A stretch of DNA of 64,000 bases from Longimicrobiaceae bacterium (GTDB taxonomy: Bacteria; Gemmatimonadota; Gemmatimonadetes; Longimicrobiales; Longimicrobiaceae). The stretch spans positions 2,270-66,269 of the forward strand of contig JAUJOM010000009.1 in the NCBI GenBank assembly GCA_030447645.1, read 5' to 3'. This document shows, one piece after another, positions 1 through 8,639 of the stretch; within the stretch, counting starts at the first letter, position 1; each line of letters opens with the position of its first letter. Under the pieces are notes generated by a model. It saw nothing but the letters and a program-made list of their open reading frames with translations. It had not been told where the DNA came from and ran no database searches. A program made the position numbers and the translations under genes.

Positions 1-225
1 CTCGTCTTCCGGCAGCGTCCAGCGGCCCCGGTAGGTGACGTAGGGCACCGTGCGGTTCACCAAGACGCCGTGCAGCTCGCGGAAGGGGATGCGTTCGCCA
101 TCCGGAGTGAACAGCTCGGCGTCCGCATTGAAGCTCCAGCGCTCGCCGTTGGACAGGCGCACCGCCACCTCGGCGGCCTGCTGCGGGGTCTGCAACTCCC
201 GGATCAACGACTCAAGATCTTTCAT
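1..225 (-). CDS. Unrecognised protein, N-terminal 75 residues (runs off the left edge)
   Basis: An open frame runs from an ATG at 225 to the window edge. The ATG follows a good Shine-Dalgarno sequence (GGAGG, 5-nt spacer). The visible 75 residues are soluble, with no signal peptide or membrane segment. The piece starts with MKDLESLIRELQTP and has several short polar and aromatic stretches (NGERWSF, PYVTYRGRW). I do not recognise the family. It lies on the same strand as nrdJ, 129 bp downstream of it, with a strong hairpin between them, so it may be only partly co-transcribed with nrdJ. Confidence 0.6.
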   Translation of the reverse strand, partial: MKDLESLIRELQTPQQAAEVAVRLSNGERWSFNADAELFTPDGERIPFRELHGVLVNRTVPYVTYRGRWTLPEDE

Positions 226-285
226 ACTCGCCTCCGGCGGTTCAGGGTTTCCGACTGCTCTCCTCACCGGGTCCGTACCGAACGG

Positions 286-325
286 CGACGGGGGAGCCCC
301 GGCCGCTGCCGAAGCTCCCCCGTCG
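286..325 (-). terminator. Strong GC-rich hairpin downstream of nrdJ
   Basis: Two 12-nt arms (286-297 and 314-325) are perfectly complementary around a 16-nt loop, 30 bp after the nrdJ stop. No T-run follows on the minus strand, so it is not a classical intrinsic terminator. It could be a termination aid or a 3' mRNA stabiliser separating nrdJ from the next gene. Confidence 0.5.
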
Positions 326-354
326 TACCACTCACCTGCCCGGGACTCCCCTAC

Positions 355-2892
355 TCACCCGCACTCCGAGTAGCCGCAGATGTGGCACTTCATACAGCCC
401 TCGGCGAATTCGAGCTGGCTGGAGCAGTCCGGACAGGTGCCCATGAAGACCTGGCCCGGGTCATAGCCCGCCAGCGTCATCCCGAGCTGCGGTGGGCCGG
501 CCACCAGCGCGCCACTGGCGGCATTCTCCGGATCATGCCCGAGCAGGTTCGGGATCAGCTCCTGCTGGATTCCCTCCTTTTCCTGCTGCCGCAGCGCAAT
601 CGCCTGGGCGATCGCGTCGGGTACCGACAGCACCTTGTTCGCGCCGAAGCCGACAGCGCGGTCCGACGAGATCCCCCGGAGCTGGCTGTGGACCTCGTGC
701 ACCGGCACCCCGAAGCGCAGCGCCAGCGAGATCAGCCGGCCGATCGCCTCCGTGTCCGCCATGGCCACGCTCCCCGCCTTGCCGAGGGTGGCGAAGACCT
801 CGAACGGCTGGTCCTTTTCGTCCTCGTTGATGGTGACGAACACGTCACCCAGCGGCGACTGCATCTTGCGCGTGGTCCCCCGAAGCAGGCTGGGCCGCTT
901 GCGCTTCTGCCGACGGTTGATCAGCGCCGTTTTTTCCTTTTCGGACTGCGCCACCGCCAGACGGGCGTGCTCCAGCTGCAGCTCGAGCTTGTTCACCCGC
1001 TCCTGCGCTTCCGCCAGCTTGCCGGCTTCTTCCGCCTGCTGAGCCGGCGACTTGGTGGCACCGGTGGAAAGCACCTGGTTGTCGCGCGAGCCGTCGCGGT
1101 ACACCGTGACGCCCTTGCAGTTGAGCTTGAACGCCAGCTCGTAGATCTCCTGGACGTCCTCCACCGTGGCGTCGTGCGGGAAATTGGTCGTCTTGGAGAT
1201 CGCCGAGTCGCAGTGCTCCTGGAAGCCCGCCTGCATGCGGACGTGCCACTCCGGGGAGATGTCGTGCGCGGTTACGAAGACGCGCTGCACCTCCCGTGGC
1301 ACCTCCGGCTGGTGGATGTGGCCCTGCTCCGCGATCCGCCTCATCAGATCCTCCGAGTACCACCCGCCCTGCTTCGCCACCTGCACGAAGTCCTCGTTCA
1401 CATCCGGCATCAACGATCCCGCCTGGTTGCGCATGAAGGCGACAGCGAAGAGCGGCTCGATTCCCGACGAACACCCGGCGAAGATGGAGATCGTCCCCGT
1501 GGGCGCCACCGTGGTCACGTTGCAATTGCGCAGGGGGCGCAGCGGGCGGATGCGGTCCCCGTTGGGCGCGCGCGCCGCGGTTGCGTCCGGACCCCAGATG
1601 GACTGCTCCCACTCCGGGAAGGTGCCCCGCGTCTCCGCTAGCTTTTCCGACTCCTTCTTGGACTCCTCGTCCATGAACGCCATGATCTTGCGGCCTACCG
1701 CGACGCCCTCTTCCGAGTTGTAAGGGACGCCGATGCGCACCAGCAGGTCCGCGAAGCCCATCACCCCCAGCCCGATCCGGCGGATGCGGTGCGCCAGGTC
1801 GTGGATCTCCGGCAGCGGGTACTGGTTGGCGTCGATGACGTTGTCCAGGAAGTGCGTGGAAAGCTGGGTGACGCGGCGGAACTCCTTCCAATCGATCTTT
1901 TCATGCCAGGCCGCATCCGGCTCCACGTCCTCCCGTACGAAGCACCCGACGTTGATGGAACCCAGGTTGCACACGTCGTACGGCAGCAGGGGCTGCTCGC
2001 CGCAGGGGTTGGTGCTCTCGTACGAGCCCAGGTGCGGCACGGGGTTAAAGGCATTCGCGCGGTCGATGAAGAACACCCCCGGCTCCCCCGTCTTCCACGC
2101 ATTCTGGACGATCTTGTCGAACACCGTGCGGGCGTCGAGCTGACCCACGGTCGCACCGCTGCGCGGAGAAAGCAGGTCGTACGCTTCCCCCTTCTCCACG
2201 GCCCGCATGAATGCGTCCGTGATTGCGACGGAGATGTTGAAGTTGGTGATCCTGGTGATGTCCTGCTTGCAGTCGATGAAGCCCAGAATGTCCGGATGGT
2301 CCACCCGCAGAATGCCCATGTTGGCGCCCCGGCGCGTGCCACCCTGCTTCACCACCTCGGTGGACGCGTCGTACAAGGACATGAAGGAGACCGGCCCCGA
2401 AGCCACACCCGTGGTGCTCTTGACGATGTCCCCCGACGGCCGGATGCGGCTGAAACCGAAGCCTGTGCCACCGCCCGACTGGTGTACCAGCGCCATGGCG
2501 CGGAGCGTGTCGTAGATGCCGTTCCTGCCGTTGGAGAGCTCGTCCTCCACCGGCAGGACGAAGCACGCCGAGAGCTGTCCGAGCGGCCGCCCCGCGTTCA
2601 TCAGCGTGGGGGAGTTGGGCTCGAACAGGCGGGTGGTCATCAGCGCGTAAAACTCGCGTGCGAGACCGTCCACCTCTTCGGGCGACGTGCCGAACTTTAA
2701 ATCTTCTGCGGCGATCACCGAAGCGACACGCCAGAACATATCCTCCGGGTCCTCGATCGGTTTGCCAGAGGCATCCTTCTTCAGGTACCGCTTGGCCAGC
2801 ACGGTGCGCGCGTTCTGGGAAAGCTGCGCAGGCGGCAGGTCGATGCGCGTGGTCGGATCAACGACGGAGGGCACGGACACAGGAGGGTTCAT
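355..2892 (-). CDS. nrdJ: Vitamin B12-dependent (class II) ribonucleotide reductase
   Basis: This enzyme reduces ribonucleotides to deoxyribonucleotides with adenosylcobalamin as radical source, so it works without a separate small subunit and regardless of oxygen. The 845-aa length fits the NrdJ family. Visible marks are an active-site cysteine in SACFVLPV (C110), the NPCGE active-site loop (295-299), a PTGTIS phosphate-binding loop near 470 and a long charged coiled-coil around 620-665. A TSCPD-like domain follows, then a cysteine-rich tail (C820, C823, C833, C836, C839, C844) of the kind that binds zinc and relays electrons. The ATG has an AGGA Shine-Dalgarno sequence about 9 nt upstream. 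The promoter region carries two NrdR-like boxes. No cobalamin riboswitch was found in the leader. No nrdA or nrdB is present in the window. Confidence 0.96.
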   Translation of the reverse strand: MNPPVSVPSVVDPTTRIDLPPAQLSQNARTVLAKRYLKKDASGKPIEDPEDMFWRVASVIAAEDLKFGTSPEEVDGLAREFYALMTTRLFEPNSPTLMNAGRPLGQLSACFVLPVEDELSNGRNGIYDTLRAMALVHQSGGGTGFGFSRIRPSGDIVKSTTGVASGPVSFMSLYDASTEVVKQGGTRRGANMGILRVDHPDILGFIDCKQDITRITNFNISVAITDAFMRAVEKGEAYDLLSPRSGATVGQLDARTVFDKIVQNAWKTGEPGVFFIDRANAFNPVPHLGSYESTNPCGEQPLLPYDVCNLGSINVGCFVREDVEPDAAWHEKIDWKEFRRVTQLSTHFLDNVIDANQYPLPEIHDLAHRIRRIGLGVMGFADLLVRIGVPYNSEEGVAVGRKIMAFMDEESKKESEKLAETRGTFPEWEQSIWGPDATAARAPNGDRIRPLRPLRNCNVTTVAPTGTISIFAGCSSGIEPLFAVAFMRNQAGSLMPDVNEDFVQVAKQGGWYSEDLMRRIAEQGHIHQPEVPREVQRVFVTAHDISPEWHVRMQAGFQEHCDSAISKTTNFPHDATVEDVQEIYELAFKLNCKGVTVYRDGSRDNQVLSTGATKSPAQQAEEAGKLAEAQERVNKLELQLEHARLAVAQSEKEKTALINRRQKRKRPSLLRGTTRKMQSPLGDVFVTINEDEKDQPFEVFATLGKAGSVAMADTEAIGRLISLALRFGVPVHEVHSQLRGISSDRAVGFGANKVLSVPDAIAQAIALRQQEKEGIQQELIPNLLGHDPENAASGALVAGPPQLGMTLAGYDPGQVFMGTCPDCSSQLEFAEGCMKCHICGYSECG

Positions 2893-2985
2893 AGGGCGTT
2901 CCTGGTTGAAGTCTCAAGAAAGAGCCGGCACCGAGGCCCGGCCTTGTGCTGCTGCTGGCGAGTGGGCCCGGGATGTTCGAGCAAG

Positions 2986-3032
2986 CTACCATATCTTGTG
3001 CCTGTCTACGATACTCGCCCCACATCTAGCGG
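2986..3032 (-). promoter_or_regulatory. Pair of NrdR-like boxes upstream of nrdJ
   Basis: Read on the minus strand, 3032-3017 is CCGCTAGATGTGGGGC and 3001-2986 is GCACAAGATATGGTAG. Both fit the core C-A/T-A-n-A-T-n-T-n-G, close to the published NrdR box (CWATATATWG core). Their starts are exactly 31 bp apart, three helical turns, which is the usual NrdR pair spacing. One box fills the spacer between the -35 and -10 hexamers. The other lies just downstream of the -10, so bound repressor would block polymerase. NrdR itself is not in this window. Confidence 0.7.
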
Positions 3033-3036
3033 TCAA
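3008..3036 (-). promoter_or_regulatory. Predicted sigma70-type promoter of nrdJ
   Basis: On the minus strand TTGACC (3036-3031) and TATCGT (3013-3008) are separated by exactly 17 bp. The predicted start near 3001 leaves a leader of about 110 nt before nrdJ. The whole gene-free stretch 2893-3248 holds this promoter, the NrdR boxes, a small hairpin at 3075-3089 (GTCCCT/AGGGAC, 3-nt loop) and the terminator at 3151-3179. I see no riboswitch or small gene in the rest. Confidence 0.65.
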
Positions 3037-3150
3037 GCACTTTTTTCATAATGCAAGCGTTGTGCCGTTACACAGTCCCTTTCAGGGACGTCAGGCACTT
3101 CTTTCCGCAGCAAACACTTGCGGGGGAAATCCCCAAGGGGTAATACAAAA

Positions 3151-3179
3151 CAGCGGCCCCGGTGGGTCCGGGGCCGCTG
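3151..3179 (-). terminator. Rho-independent terminator of the small-protein pair
   Basis: Arms 3151-3160 and 3170-3179 form a perfect 10-bp GC stem with a 9-nt loop. On the minus strand the stem is followed by TTTTGTATT, a usable U-tract. It lies about 70 bp after the stop at 3249 and insulates nrdJ from the genes to its right. Confidence 0.8.
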
Positions 3180-3248
3180 GCAAAATGCAAGACGGGTATT
3201 GCGGGTTGGGTACTATCGCCGCCGAGCCTGCGAGGAAGGGAAGGCTCG

Positions 3249-3551
3249 CTACTCGTCCGTCGGGTGTTCCTCCGCCGGGTGAACGTCCTTGTCCTCCGCC
3301 GGCCGCCGGTCGTACATGCTTTCCGGATTGATCGGGCGCATCTGCTCCGTGGTGGGCACCTTGTCCGTACCCTGCGCCAGCGGCCCGGAAGTGGCTACCG
3401 TCTCAGGGCTGGGGTGCTCCTCCTGCAGCGGAGCGTCTTCGGCGTTCTGGTCGATATGCGGCGGGTTCCGTCGCGACGTTGCGGCGTTCCCTACCTCCGT
3501 GCGCGTCCCCGTGGGCCCTTTCGGGCCCCGCGGTGCGGCGGGGTTGGTCAC
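3249..3551 (-). CDS. Small disordered hypothetical protein
   Basis: A 100-aa protein with a GTG start that overlaps the stop of the preceding gene in a GTGA tetranucleotide, so its translation is probably coupled. It is rich in Pro, Glu, Thr and Asp, has no hydrophobic segment and almost no predicted structure. The C-terminal third is strongly acidic (EDKDVHPAEEHPTDE). I do not recognise a family. Support comes from the coupling and from the terminator that follows. The composition alone could belong to a chance frame in GC-rich DNA, so the call is moderate. Confidence 0.5.
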   Translation of the reverse strand: MTNPAAPRGPKGPTGTRTEVGNAATSRRNPPHIDQNAEDAPLQEEHPSPETVATSGPLAQGTDKVPTTEQMRPINPESMYDRRPAEDKDVHPAEEHPTDE

Positions 3552-3820
3552 GTATTCCCCACGGCCGACCTATCGTCGCCGGTTTCGCCGTCGTTGTTCA
3601 GCTTCTGCCCATGGTTGGCGTGAACCGATGGGCTGGGGACGTCCGGCAGGAATGGCTGCCCCTTTGCCGACTGTTCTCCCTGCGCGAGCTTTTGCTTGTC
3701 CAGCGCGATGGTGTCGTCCAGGTCTGAGTTTCCGTGGCCGTTCTGCGGAAGGTTCTTGTAGTCCGTAGCACCGCCTTCGCGCGGGTCGATGCGGTATTGA
3801 TCGTAACGTTTACCAGCCAT
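3548..3820 (-). CDS. Small hydrophilic hypothetical protein
   Basis: A 90-aa protein. I chose the ATG at 3820 because AAGGAG lies 6 nt upstream; an in-frame start further out at 3856 has no such signal. The protein is hydrophilic (MAGKRYDQYRIDPREGG at the start; rich in Asn, Asp, Gly and Gln later), with no signal peptide or membrane segment. It is probably intrinsically disordered. It overlaps the next small gene by 4 nt. No family is recognised, and a stress- or desiccation-related role would be guesswork. Confidence 0.65.
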   Translation of the reverse strand: MAGKRYDQYRIDPREGGATDYKNLPQNGHGNSDLDDTIALDKQKLAQGEQSAKGQPFLPDVPSPSVHANHGQKLNNDGETGDDRSAVGNT

Positions 3821-3887
3821 GATTTGCTCCTTCAAAGGAATGTGGACGAGCCCCATCCTTCAGGAAGCGTGCCGGGGCCGCCCACCG

Positions 3888-6812
3888 CTAAAACGACCGA
3901 CCCGCCGCGATGTACAAGCGGGGGCTGGGGCGCTTTTCCGCGCCTCGCTCCCCGGCCCTGCTGAGGGGCAACGCGAATCCGGCGCGGAGCGGTACCGTGC
4001 CAAAGTAGCCGGTGGTGAGGTCCACCCCCAGTTCCGCCCCGACCGAAAAGAGCGGTGTCGGCCGCTCGGGGGCGAAGCGGCTCCGGCAGACGTTCGCGCA
4101 ATACGCGCCACCGACGTCGGTGAACACATCCCCCCAGAGCCGGTCCAAAAAGAGCGGGACGAGGCGATACCCGCGCTCCACCAGCGCGAGCGGGAAGCGG
4201 TACTCCGCCGAGGCCAGAAAGGCGCGGTCTCCGGTCTGGTCTCCCTCCCTGTACCCACGGATGGGGAACCCACCGCTGCGCCCGGGAGAAGCGACGTCCA
4301 GCGGCGACTCGATCTCGCCCCCGGTCCCCCCTGCGAAGAAGAGCGGCGTGCGCTCGCCCGTCCGGGCAGCTCCCGCGAGGCGCAGTGCCACCACGTGGCG
4401 TGCGAAGCCCCAGCCGTGGAAGGCGGGGTAGGCTCGCGCCCGACCGATCATCTCCAGATAGCCCGTGGGTCGCACCAGGCCGGGATAGGCACGCGTGTAG
4501 CGGTGCCCGCCCAGGGTAGCCGAGGCAGCCCATCCTGCCTCGGGGCTGATGGAAAAGGCGAACGCACGCGCGGTGGAAAAGCCCGCCGTCCCGAAGACAC
4601 CCACGTCCGGCGGCTCGTCCACCAAGCGGGTGGGCAGGGTATCCGCCCGTGAAGCCGGAAGGAAGTCACGGTTCTCCAGCTCCACGCCCCCGGCCAGATA
4701 GGCAAAGGAGCGGAAGCGCGGGCGCACCGCCGTAGCCGAAGCCGCGATCCCCCGCTCGCGCCGGACTACGCCGCCCTGCAGTGCATCCCAGGTTTGCGAC
4801 GCCGCCACGTTGAGTACCGGGTTTTCCAGGCCCCGGTACTGGTAGTCAAGCACCCCCTCCAGGCGGCCCCGCTTCGTGTAAGCGAGCGCGGTCGCGAAGT
4901 ACGCGTGGCGCCCGATCACGTCCTGCCCGAAGACGGCCGCACCGAGGCCCAGGCCCAGGGTGGTATCCCCCGCCACCACCGGGGACCACCCGGCGGGCGG
5001 CAGGCTGGGCCAGGGCGAGTAGGGGCGTGCCGCACCGCCGACCTGGGGCGCCGGTGCGACCGTGTCCCCACGAGCGGCTGCTATCCCCGCCCGCAGTGGG
5101 GACGCAGGGCGCCAATCCGCGGGATTCCAGGGAATGCGGGCGATGTGGAAGCCGTCCGCCTGGTAGTAGGAAAATGCGATCCAGCGCCCGTCCGGCGACA
5201 CATCCGGCTGAAACGCACCGGTGAGCAGGTTGGTGACCTGGAAGGTGCGCCCGAGCTGGAGGTCGTGCGCGAACAGGTTGGGAATCCCCGTCCGGTCCGA
5301 AGACCACACCACGTAGCGCCCATCCGGCGACCAGGCCGGCGTGTCATCCACCGCACGGTCACGGGTTATCTCCCGCACCACCGCGCCGGTGCTGTCCAGC
5401 ACCACGATGTCGAAAAAGCCTCCCTGCCGCCACCGTCCCGCCGCGATACGGTCGCCCCGCGGCGACCAGCGTGGGGCAGACCAGTGCACTTCAGGAGAAG
5501 GCTGGACGAGGCGGTGGGTGGCGCCACTACGCAGGTCCACCAGCACCAGCGCGTTGGTAGCCGCCGCATTCTGCAGCGCCACGGCCCGCTGGCCATCCCG
5601 ATGGATGCTCGGCTCCGAAATCCGAGCGCCCCGGGTGAGGCGCGTCTGGGTACCATCCATTCCAACCCGGTACAGATCCGCGTGCACCCGGTAGGGATCG
5701 CGTGCCTCCAGCTGCGACACCAGCAGACTCCCATGTCCCAGCCACTCGGTCGAGCCGGTGCTGTTTCGCTGGGCAACCCGGCGCTCCTGCCCGTCCGGCC
5801 AGATCACCCGCGTCTGCGTGGGTTCCCTCCCGGTGGAGGCGGCATACGCGATCCCCACCCCACCGGGGCCGTACCGGGGATAGGCCGCCCGGTACCCCGC
5901 GCCCGTGAGCACCTCCGGTTCGGTGAGCCCGGCGACGCGCAGCGAATCCGCCTCGGCACGGTAAGCCGCGCGCAGGCTGTCCCTCCAGGCCGGCCACTCA
6001 CGGGAAAAGCTCGCCCCGAAGGCATTACGCGCCTGACGATCCGCCTGGTAGGGGATCAGTCGCCGTCCCAATCCCCGAACGTAGTCATTCACCCGCTCCG
6101 GACCGAAGCGCTCCGCCAGATGCTGGAGAAAGTGCGCCCCATAGATGTAAACGCTGTACCCCCCCGGCCAGCGCGCGGGAACGCCGGTCACCCGATCGAT
6201 GGGGAAAAACTCGTCTTCCAGCGCGGCAGTTCGCAGGACCATGTCGAAGTAGGTGCCGCGTACTCGCCCCGCGCCCGTCAGCCGGGACTCCCAGTACGTC
6301 GCCAGCCCTTCCGTCACCCACCGGGGGTTGTTGTACGCCTGCGGGAAAAGCAGCGGCGAGCGCCCGAAGACGCGCCGCAGCGGGCGCCAGATCCCGCCGA
6401 CGTGGTCCAGGTGGAAGATGTGCACCAGCTCGTGCGTCACCACCAGCTCCAGCCAGTCGTCGAAAAAGGCGAGTGATGGCTCGTCCGTGGGTGGGTGGGT
6501 GAAGACGACGATGCGGTTGGTGGGAAACGGCGTCGCGTAGCCGTTGGAGTAATCCACGTGGTCACTCACCACCAGGTCGATGCGCCGCCTCGGGGCGGGC
6601 ACGAACTCCGCGCTCAGTTCCCGGTGGGCGTTTTCGGCATGGCGCGCCGCCCTGCGCGCCGCGGGCTCCAGCTCCGGGGTGAAGTGCACCCGGAAGTTGG
6701 GGGTATCGAACGTGCGCCAGGGCTCGCCCGGCGGGAGCTGCGCCCGGGCGGGCACGACGGCCAGGGCCAGCAAGCCGATCAGCAGGGCCAGCGGAACGGC
6801 AAACCGCCTCAC
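3888..6812 (-). CDS. Peptidase MA-like metallopeptidase fused to a TolB-type propeller and an outer-membrane barrel
   Basis: A 974-aa exported protein. The GTG start at 6812 overlaps the amidase stop (GTGA) and gives a clean signal peptide (VPLALLIGLLALAVVPARA). Residues about 30-200 form a gluzincin-type peptidase: HELVH at 127-131 supplies two zinc ligands and the catalytic Glu, and WVTEGLATYWES at 165-176 supplies the third ligand (E168). Residues about 330-640 contain repeated SPDGRW- and DDTPAWSPDGR-type blades of a TolB/PD40 propeller. The last 300 residues alternate like beta-barrel strands and end in Phe, as BAM substrates do. It is inferred to sit in the outer membrane with its peptidase in the periplasm. 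Its substrate is unknown. The amidase neighbour hints at envelope maintenance. Confidence 0.85.
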   Translation of the reverse strand: MRRFAVPLALLIGLLALAVVPARAQLPPGEPWRTFDTPNFRVHFTPELEPAARRAARHAENAHRELSAEFVPAPRRRIDLVVSDHVDYSNGYATPFPTNRIVVFTHPPTDEPSLAFFDDWLELVVTHELVHIFHLDHVGGIWRPLRRVFGRSPLLFPQAYNNPRWVTEGLATYWESRLTGAGRVRGTYFDMVLRTAALEDEFFPIDRVTGVPARWPGGYSVYIYGAHFLQHLAERFGPERVNDYVRGLGRRLIPYQADRQARNAFGASFSREWPAWRDSLRAAYRAEADSLRVAGLTEPEVLTGAGYRAAYPRYGPGGVGIAYAASTGREPTQTRVIWPDGQERRVAQRNSTGSTEWLGHGSLLVSQLEARDPYRVHADLYRVGMDGTQTRLTRGARISEPSIHRDGQRAVALQNAAATNALVLVDLRSGATHRLVQPSPEVHWSAPRWSPRGDRIAAGRWRQGGFFDIVVLDSTGAVVREITRDRAVDDTPAWSPDGRYVVWSSDRTGIPNLFAHDLQLGRTFQVTNLLTGAFQPDVSPDGRWIAFSYYQADGFHIARIPWNPADWRPASPLRAGIAAARGDTVAPAPQVGGAARPYSPWPSLPPAGWSPVVAGDTTLGLGLGAAVFGQDVIGRHAYFATALAYTKRGRLEGVLDYQYRGLENPVLNVAASQTWDALQGGVVRRERGIAASATAVRPRFRSFAYLAGGVELENRDFLPASRADTLPTRLVDEPPDVGVFGTAGFSTARAFAFSISPEAGWAASATLGGHRYTRAYPGLVRPTGYLEMIGRARAYPAFHGWGFARHVVALRLAGAARTGERTPLFFAGGTGGEIESPLDVASPGRSGGFPIRGYREGDQTGDRAFLASAEYRFPLALVERGYRLVPLFLDRLWGDVFTDVGGAYCANVCRSRFAPERPTPLFSVGAELGVDLTTGYFGTVPLRAGFALPLSRAGERGAEKRPSPRLYIAAGRSF

Positions 6813-8609
6813 CGCTCCCCCGCTCGTCCCCGCAAGAAAGCTTCGATCCCGCGCAGGTGTGCCCGCGCGATGCGCTCGTGCACCCCGGGGTCGCGCAGCG
6901 CGTTCTCCTGCTCCGGCACCATCAGGAACATGGTTTCCGTCAGGATGGAGGGGAGCGCCGAAGGGCGCACCAGCGCCAGGTCCGCGCGGGCAATGCCCAG
7001 GTCCGGCAGGCCGAACTCCCGCAGCAGCTCGTTCTGCACGACCGGGCGAAATCCAGCGACTGCGGCTGATTGTAAAAGACGCTCGTACCGGCATGCACGA
7101 TCGGGTTCACCCCGTCCGGAAAAGCGTTGTTGTGGACGGAAACCAGCAGGTGGGCACCCCAGCGGGTCGCCCGCACCGGGCGCTCGCCCAGGGCCACCGC
7201 AGCGGTGTCAGGGCGGGTTTCCAGCACCTCCGCGCCGCGAGCGCGCAGCAGGCGACCAGGCGCTTGCTGATCGCCAGGTTCGCTTCCGCCTCCGTGAGGC
7301 GTGTTGGCCCGATCGCTCCGCCCGGTGGGTGCCCCGCATCCACGGCGATGCGCAGGCCCCGCAGCGGGTCGCGCGCGTCGATGCGGGGTGGCCGGCGTAC
7401 CCGGATCACCAGGTTCCCCGCCGCATCCCAGAAGGGTTCCCATCCCCACAGCGGCTCTGTCAACTCTACCTGCACGCGGTACTCGTCGTCGCGCGGCTGC
7501 TCCCATTCGATCCGGCCGATCAGCGGGTCCCGCGTGCTGTGATGCACCCAATTGGTGCGGGACCGCGCGCCGTACACCGTCACCGTCAGGCCCCGCTCCG
7601 CGCCGTCAACCCGGAACGGGAGCCGCTCCGTCATCGCGAGGCGCAACTCCACGTGAGCCCCGGCCGGGACGGCGCGAATCGCCCCCACTCCGCCCCGCGG
7701 TAGCGGGGCCCCCTCCTCCAGCATGCGTACGTCCGCCGCATTCACCCATACGGATAGATCACGGGTGAGGCGGACGCGGAGCATCCCCGACTGCTCGCCC
7801 GTAATGGCCAGGCGGGTGCCCGTGGGAAAGAACCAGTGGTAGGGCGAGCCGGGTCCCGGCATCGCCTGCCCGATGATGGTGCCGCTGGGCGCGGAGCCTT
7901 GCGCCACTCCCACCCGGATTTGACCTTCCGGGATCTCGGCCAGGCTGATGGGGAGCGATGTGCGCGTCGTTTGCCCGCCACGCACCCACTCCAGGCGTGC
8001 CTGTCCTTCAGCCACGGGCGAACGGACTATCCAGGATCCCACGTACTCCGCGAATGGGCGGGGTGGCACCGTCAGGTCCTGCAAGAAGCCTTCGGCGCGT
8101 TCGGTTGATTGCTGCTCCAGGAGCGGCACCACGTTGCCGTCCGGAAGCAGTAGCCGAGTCCCCGCTCCCGGTGCCCCACGCACCCGCAGCTCAAAGGTTT
8201 CGCCGGCCATGCGGGTGAAGCTCCCCCGCGGCAGCGCTTCATCTCCCATGGTGGGTCGCACGGTGCGCAGAGCCCGTCTACTCTCCGCTCCGCGCGCGGC
8301 AATCAGCTCGTACCGGCCATCCCTCGGCACCGGCAGGTATGCCAGAAAGGCGCCGTTCGGCGCTACGTCCACCGGGGCATTGTTGATCTGGAGGGTGGCG
8401 TCGCCTGTACCCACGCTGCCGAACACAAAGGTGCTGTCGGTGCCGACCACCCACCCCTCACTCGGGTACACCAGGTCGATGGCGAGCGGACCCGCTTGGA
8501 CAGGGATCGGCGGGAGTGGGGTCCGGCGCCGGGCGGCGGGTTCAGTCATCGGACGCGGGGCGGGCACGCACGCCACCAGCAGAACAAACAGCAGCGCCGC
8601 CCGGGTCAC
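6809..8609 (-). CDS. N-acetylmuramoyl-L-alanine amidase (Amidase_3), lipoprotein; two frame breaks in the sequence
   Basis: Amidase_3 enzymes cut the MurNAc-L-Ala bond of peptidoglycan with a zinc ion. The N-terminus has a lipobox (LVAC, C14), and a long beta-rich region follows to about residue 410. The catalytic domain shows VDAGH, TEAEANLAISKRL and HLLVSVHNNAFPDG, which carry the zinc ligands and the first catalytic residues, and then LTETMFLMVPEQE, which supplies the second catalytic Glu. The frame is broken twice. Adding one C to the run at 7256-7257 and one at 7042-7043 restores a continuous protein of about 600 aa ending at 6809. Both look like sequencing errors. The start is GTG at 8609. 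The gene is 30 bp downstream of ampG on the same strand, which fits a murein-turnover operon. Confidence 0.88.
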
Positions 8610-8639
8610 AGGTTATGCTCGCACCCGGTGCAAACGGGC

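Noticed and set aside
70-2700. Several plus-strand open frames opposite nrdJ
   Set aside because: nrdJ is unambiguous over its whole length, and the opposite frames are Arg/His-rich shadows.
2893-3248. Possible cobalamin riboswitch ahead of nrdJ
   Set aside because: I looked for the conserved B12-box (AGYCMGNAGRYCNGCC-like) and did not find it; only small hairpins and the promoter are present.
4794-6476. Long plus-strand open frame (560 codons) opposite the metallopeptidase gene
   Set aside because: It is antisense to a gene with clear domains, Arg/Pro/His-rich, without start signals. It is a by-product of high GC.
6809-8609. Amidase as a decayed pseudogene
   Set aside because: Both breaks are one-base losses in GG/CC runs, and everything on each side keeps zinc ligands and conserved motifs. 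Similar errors occur in essential genes in this window.
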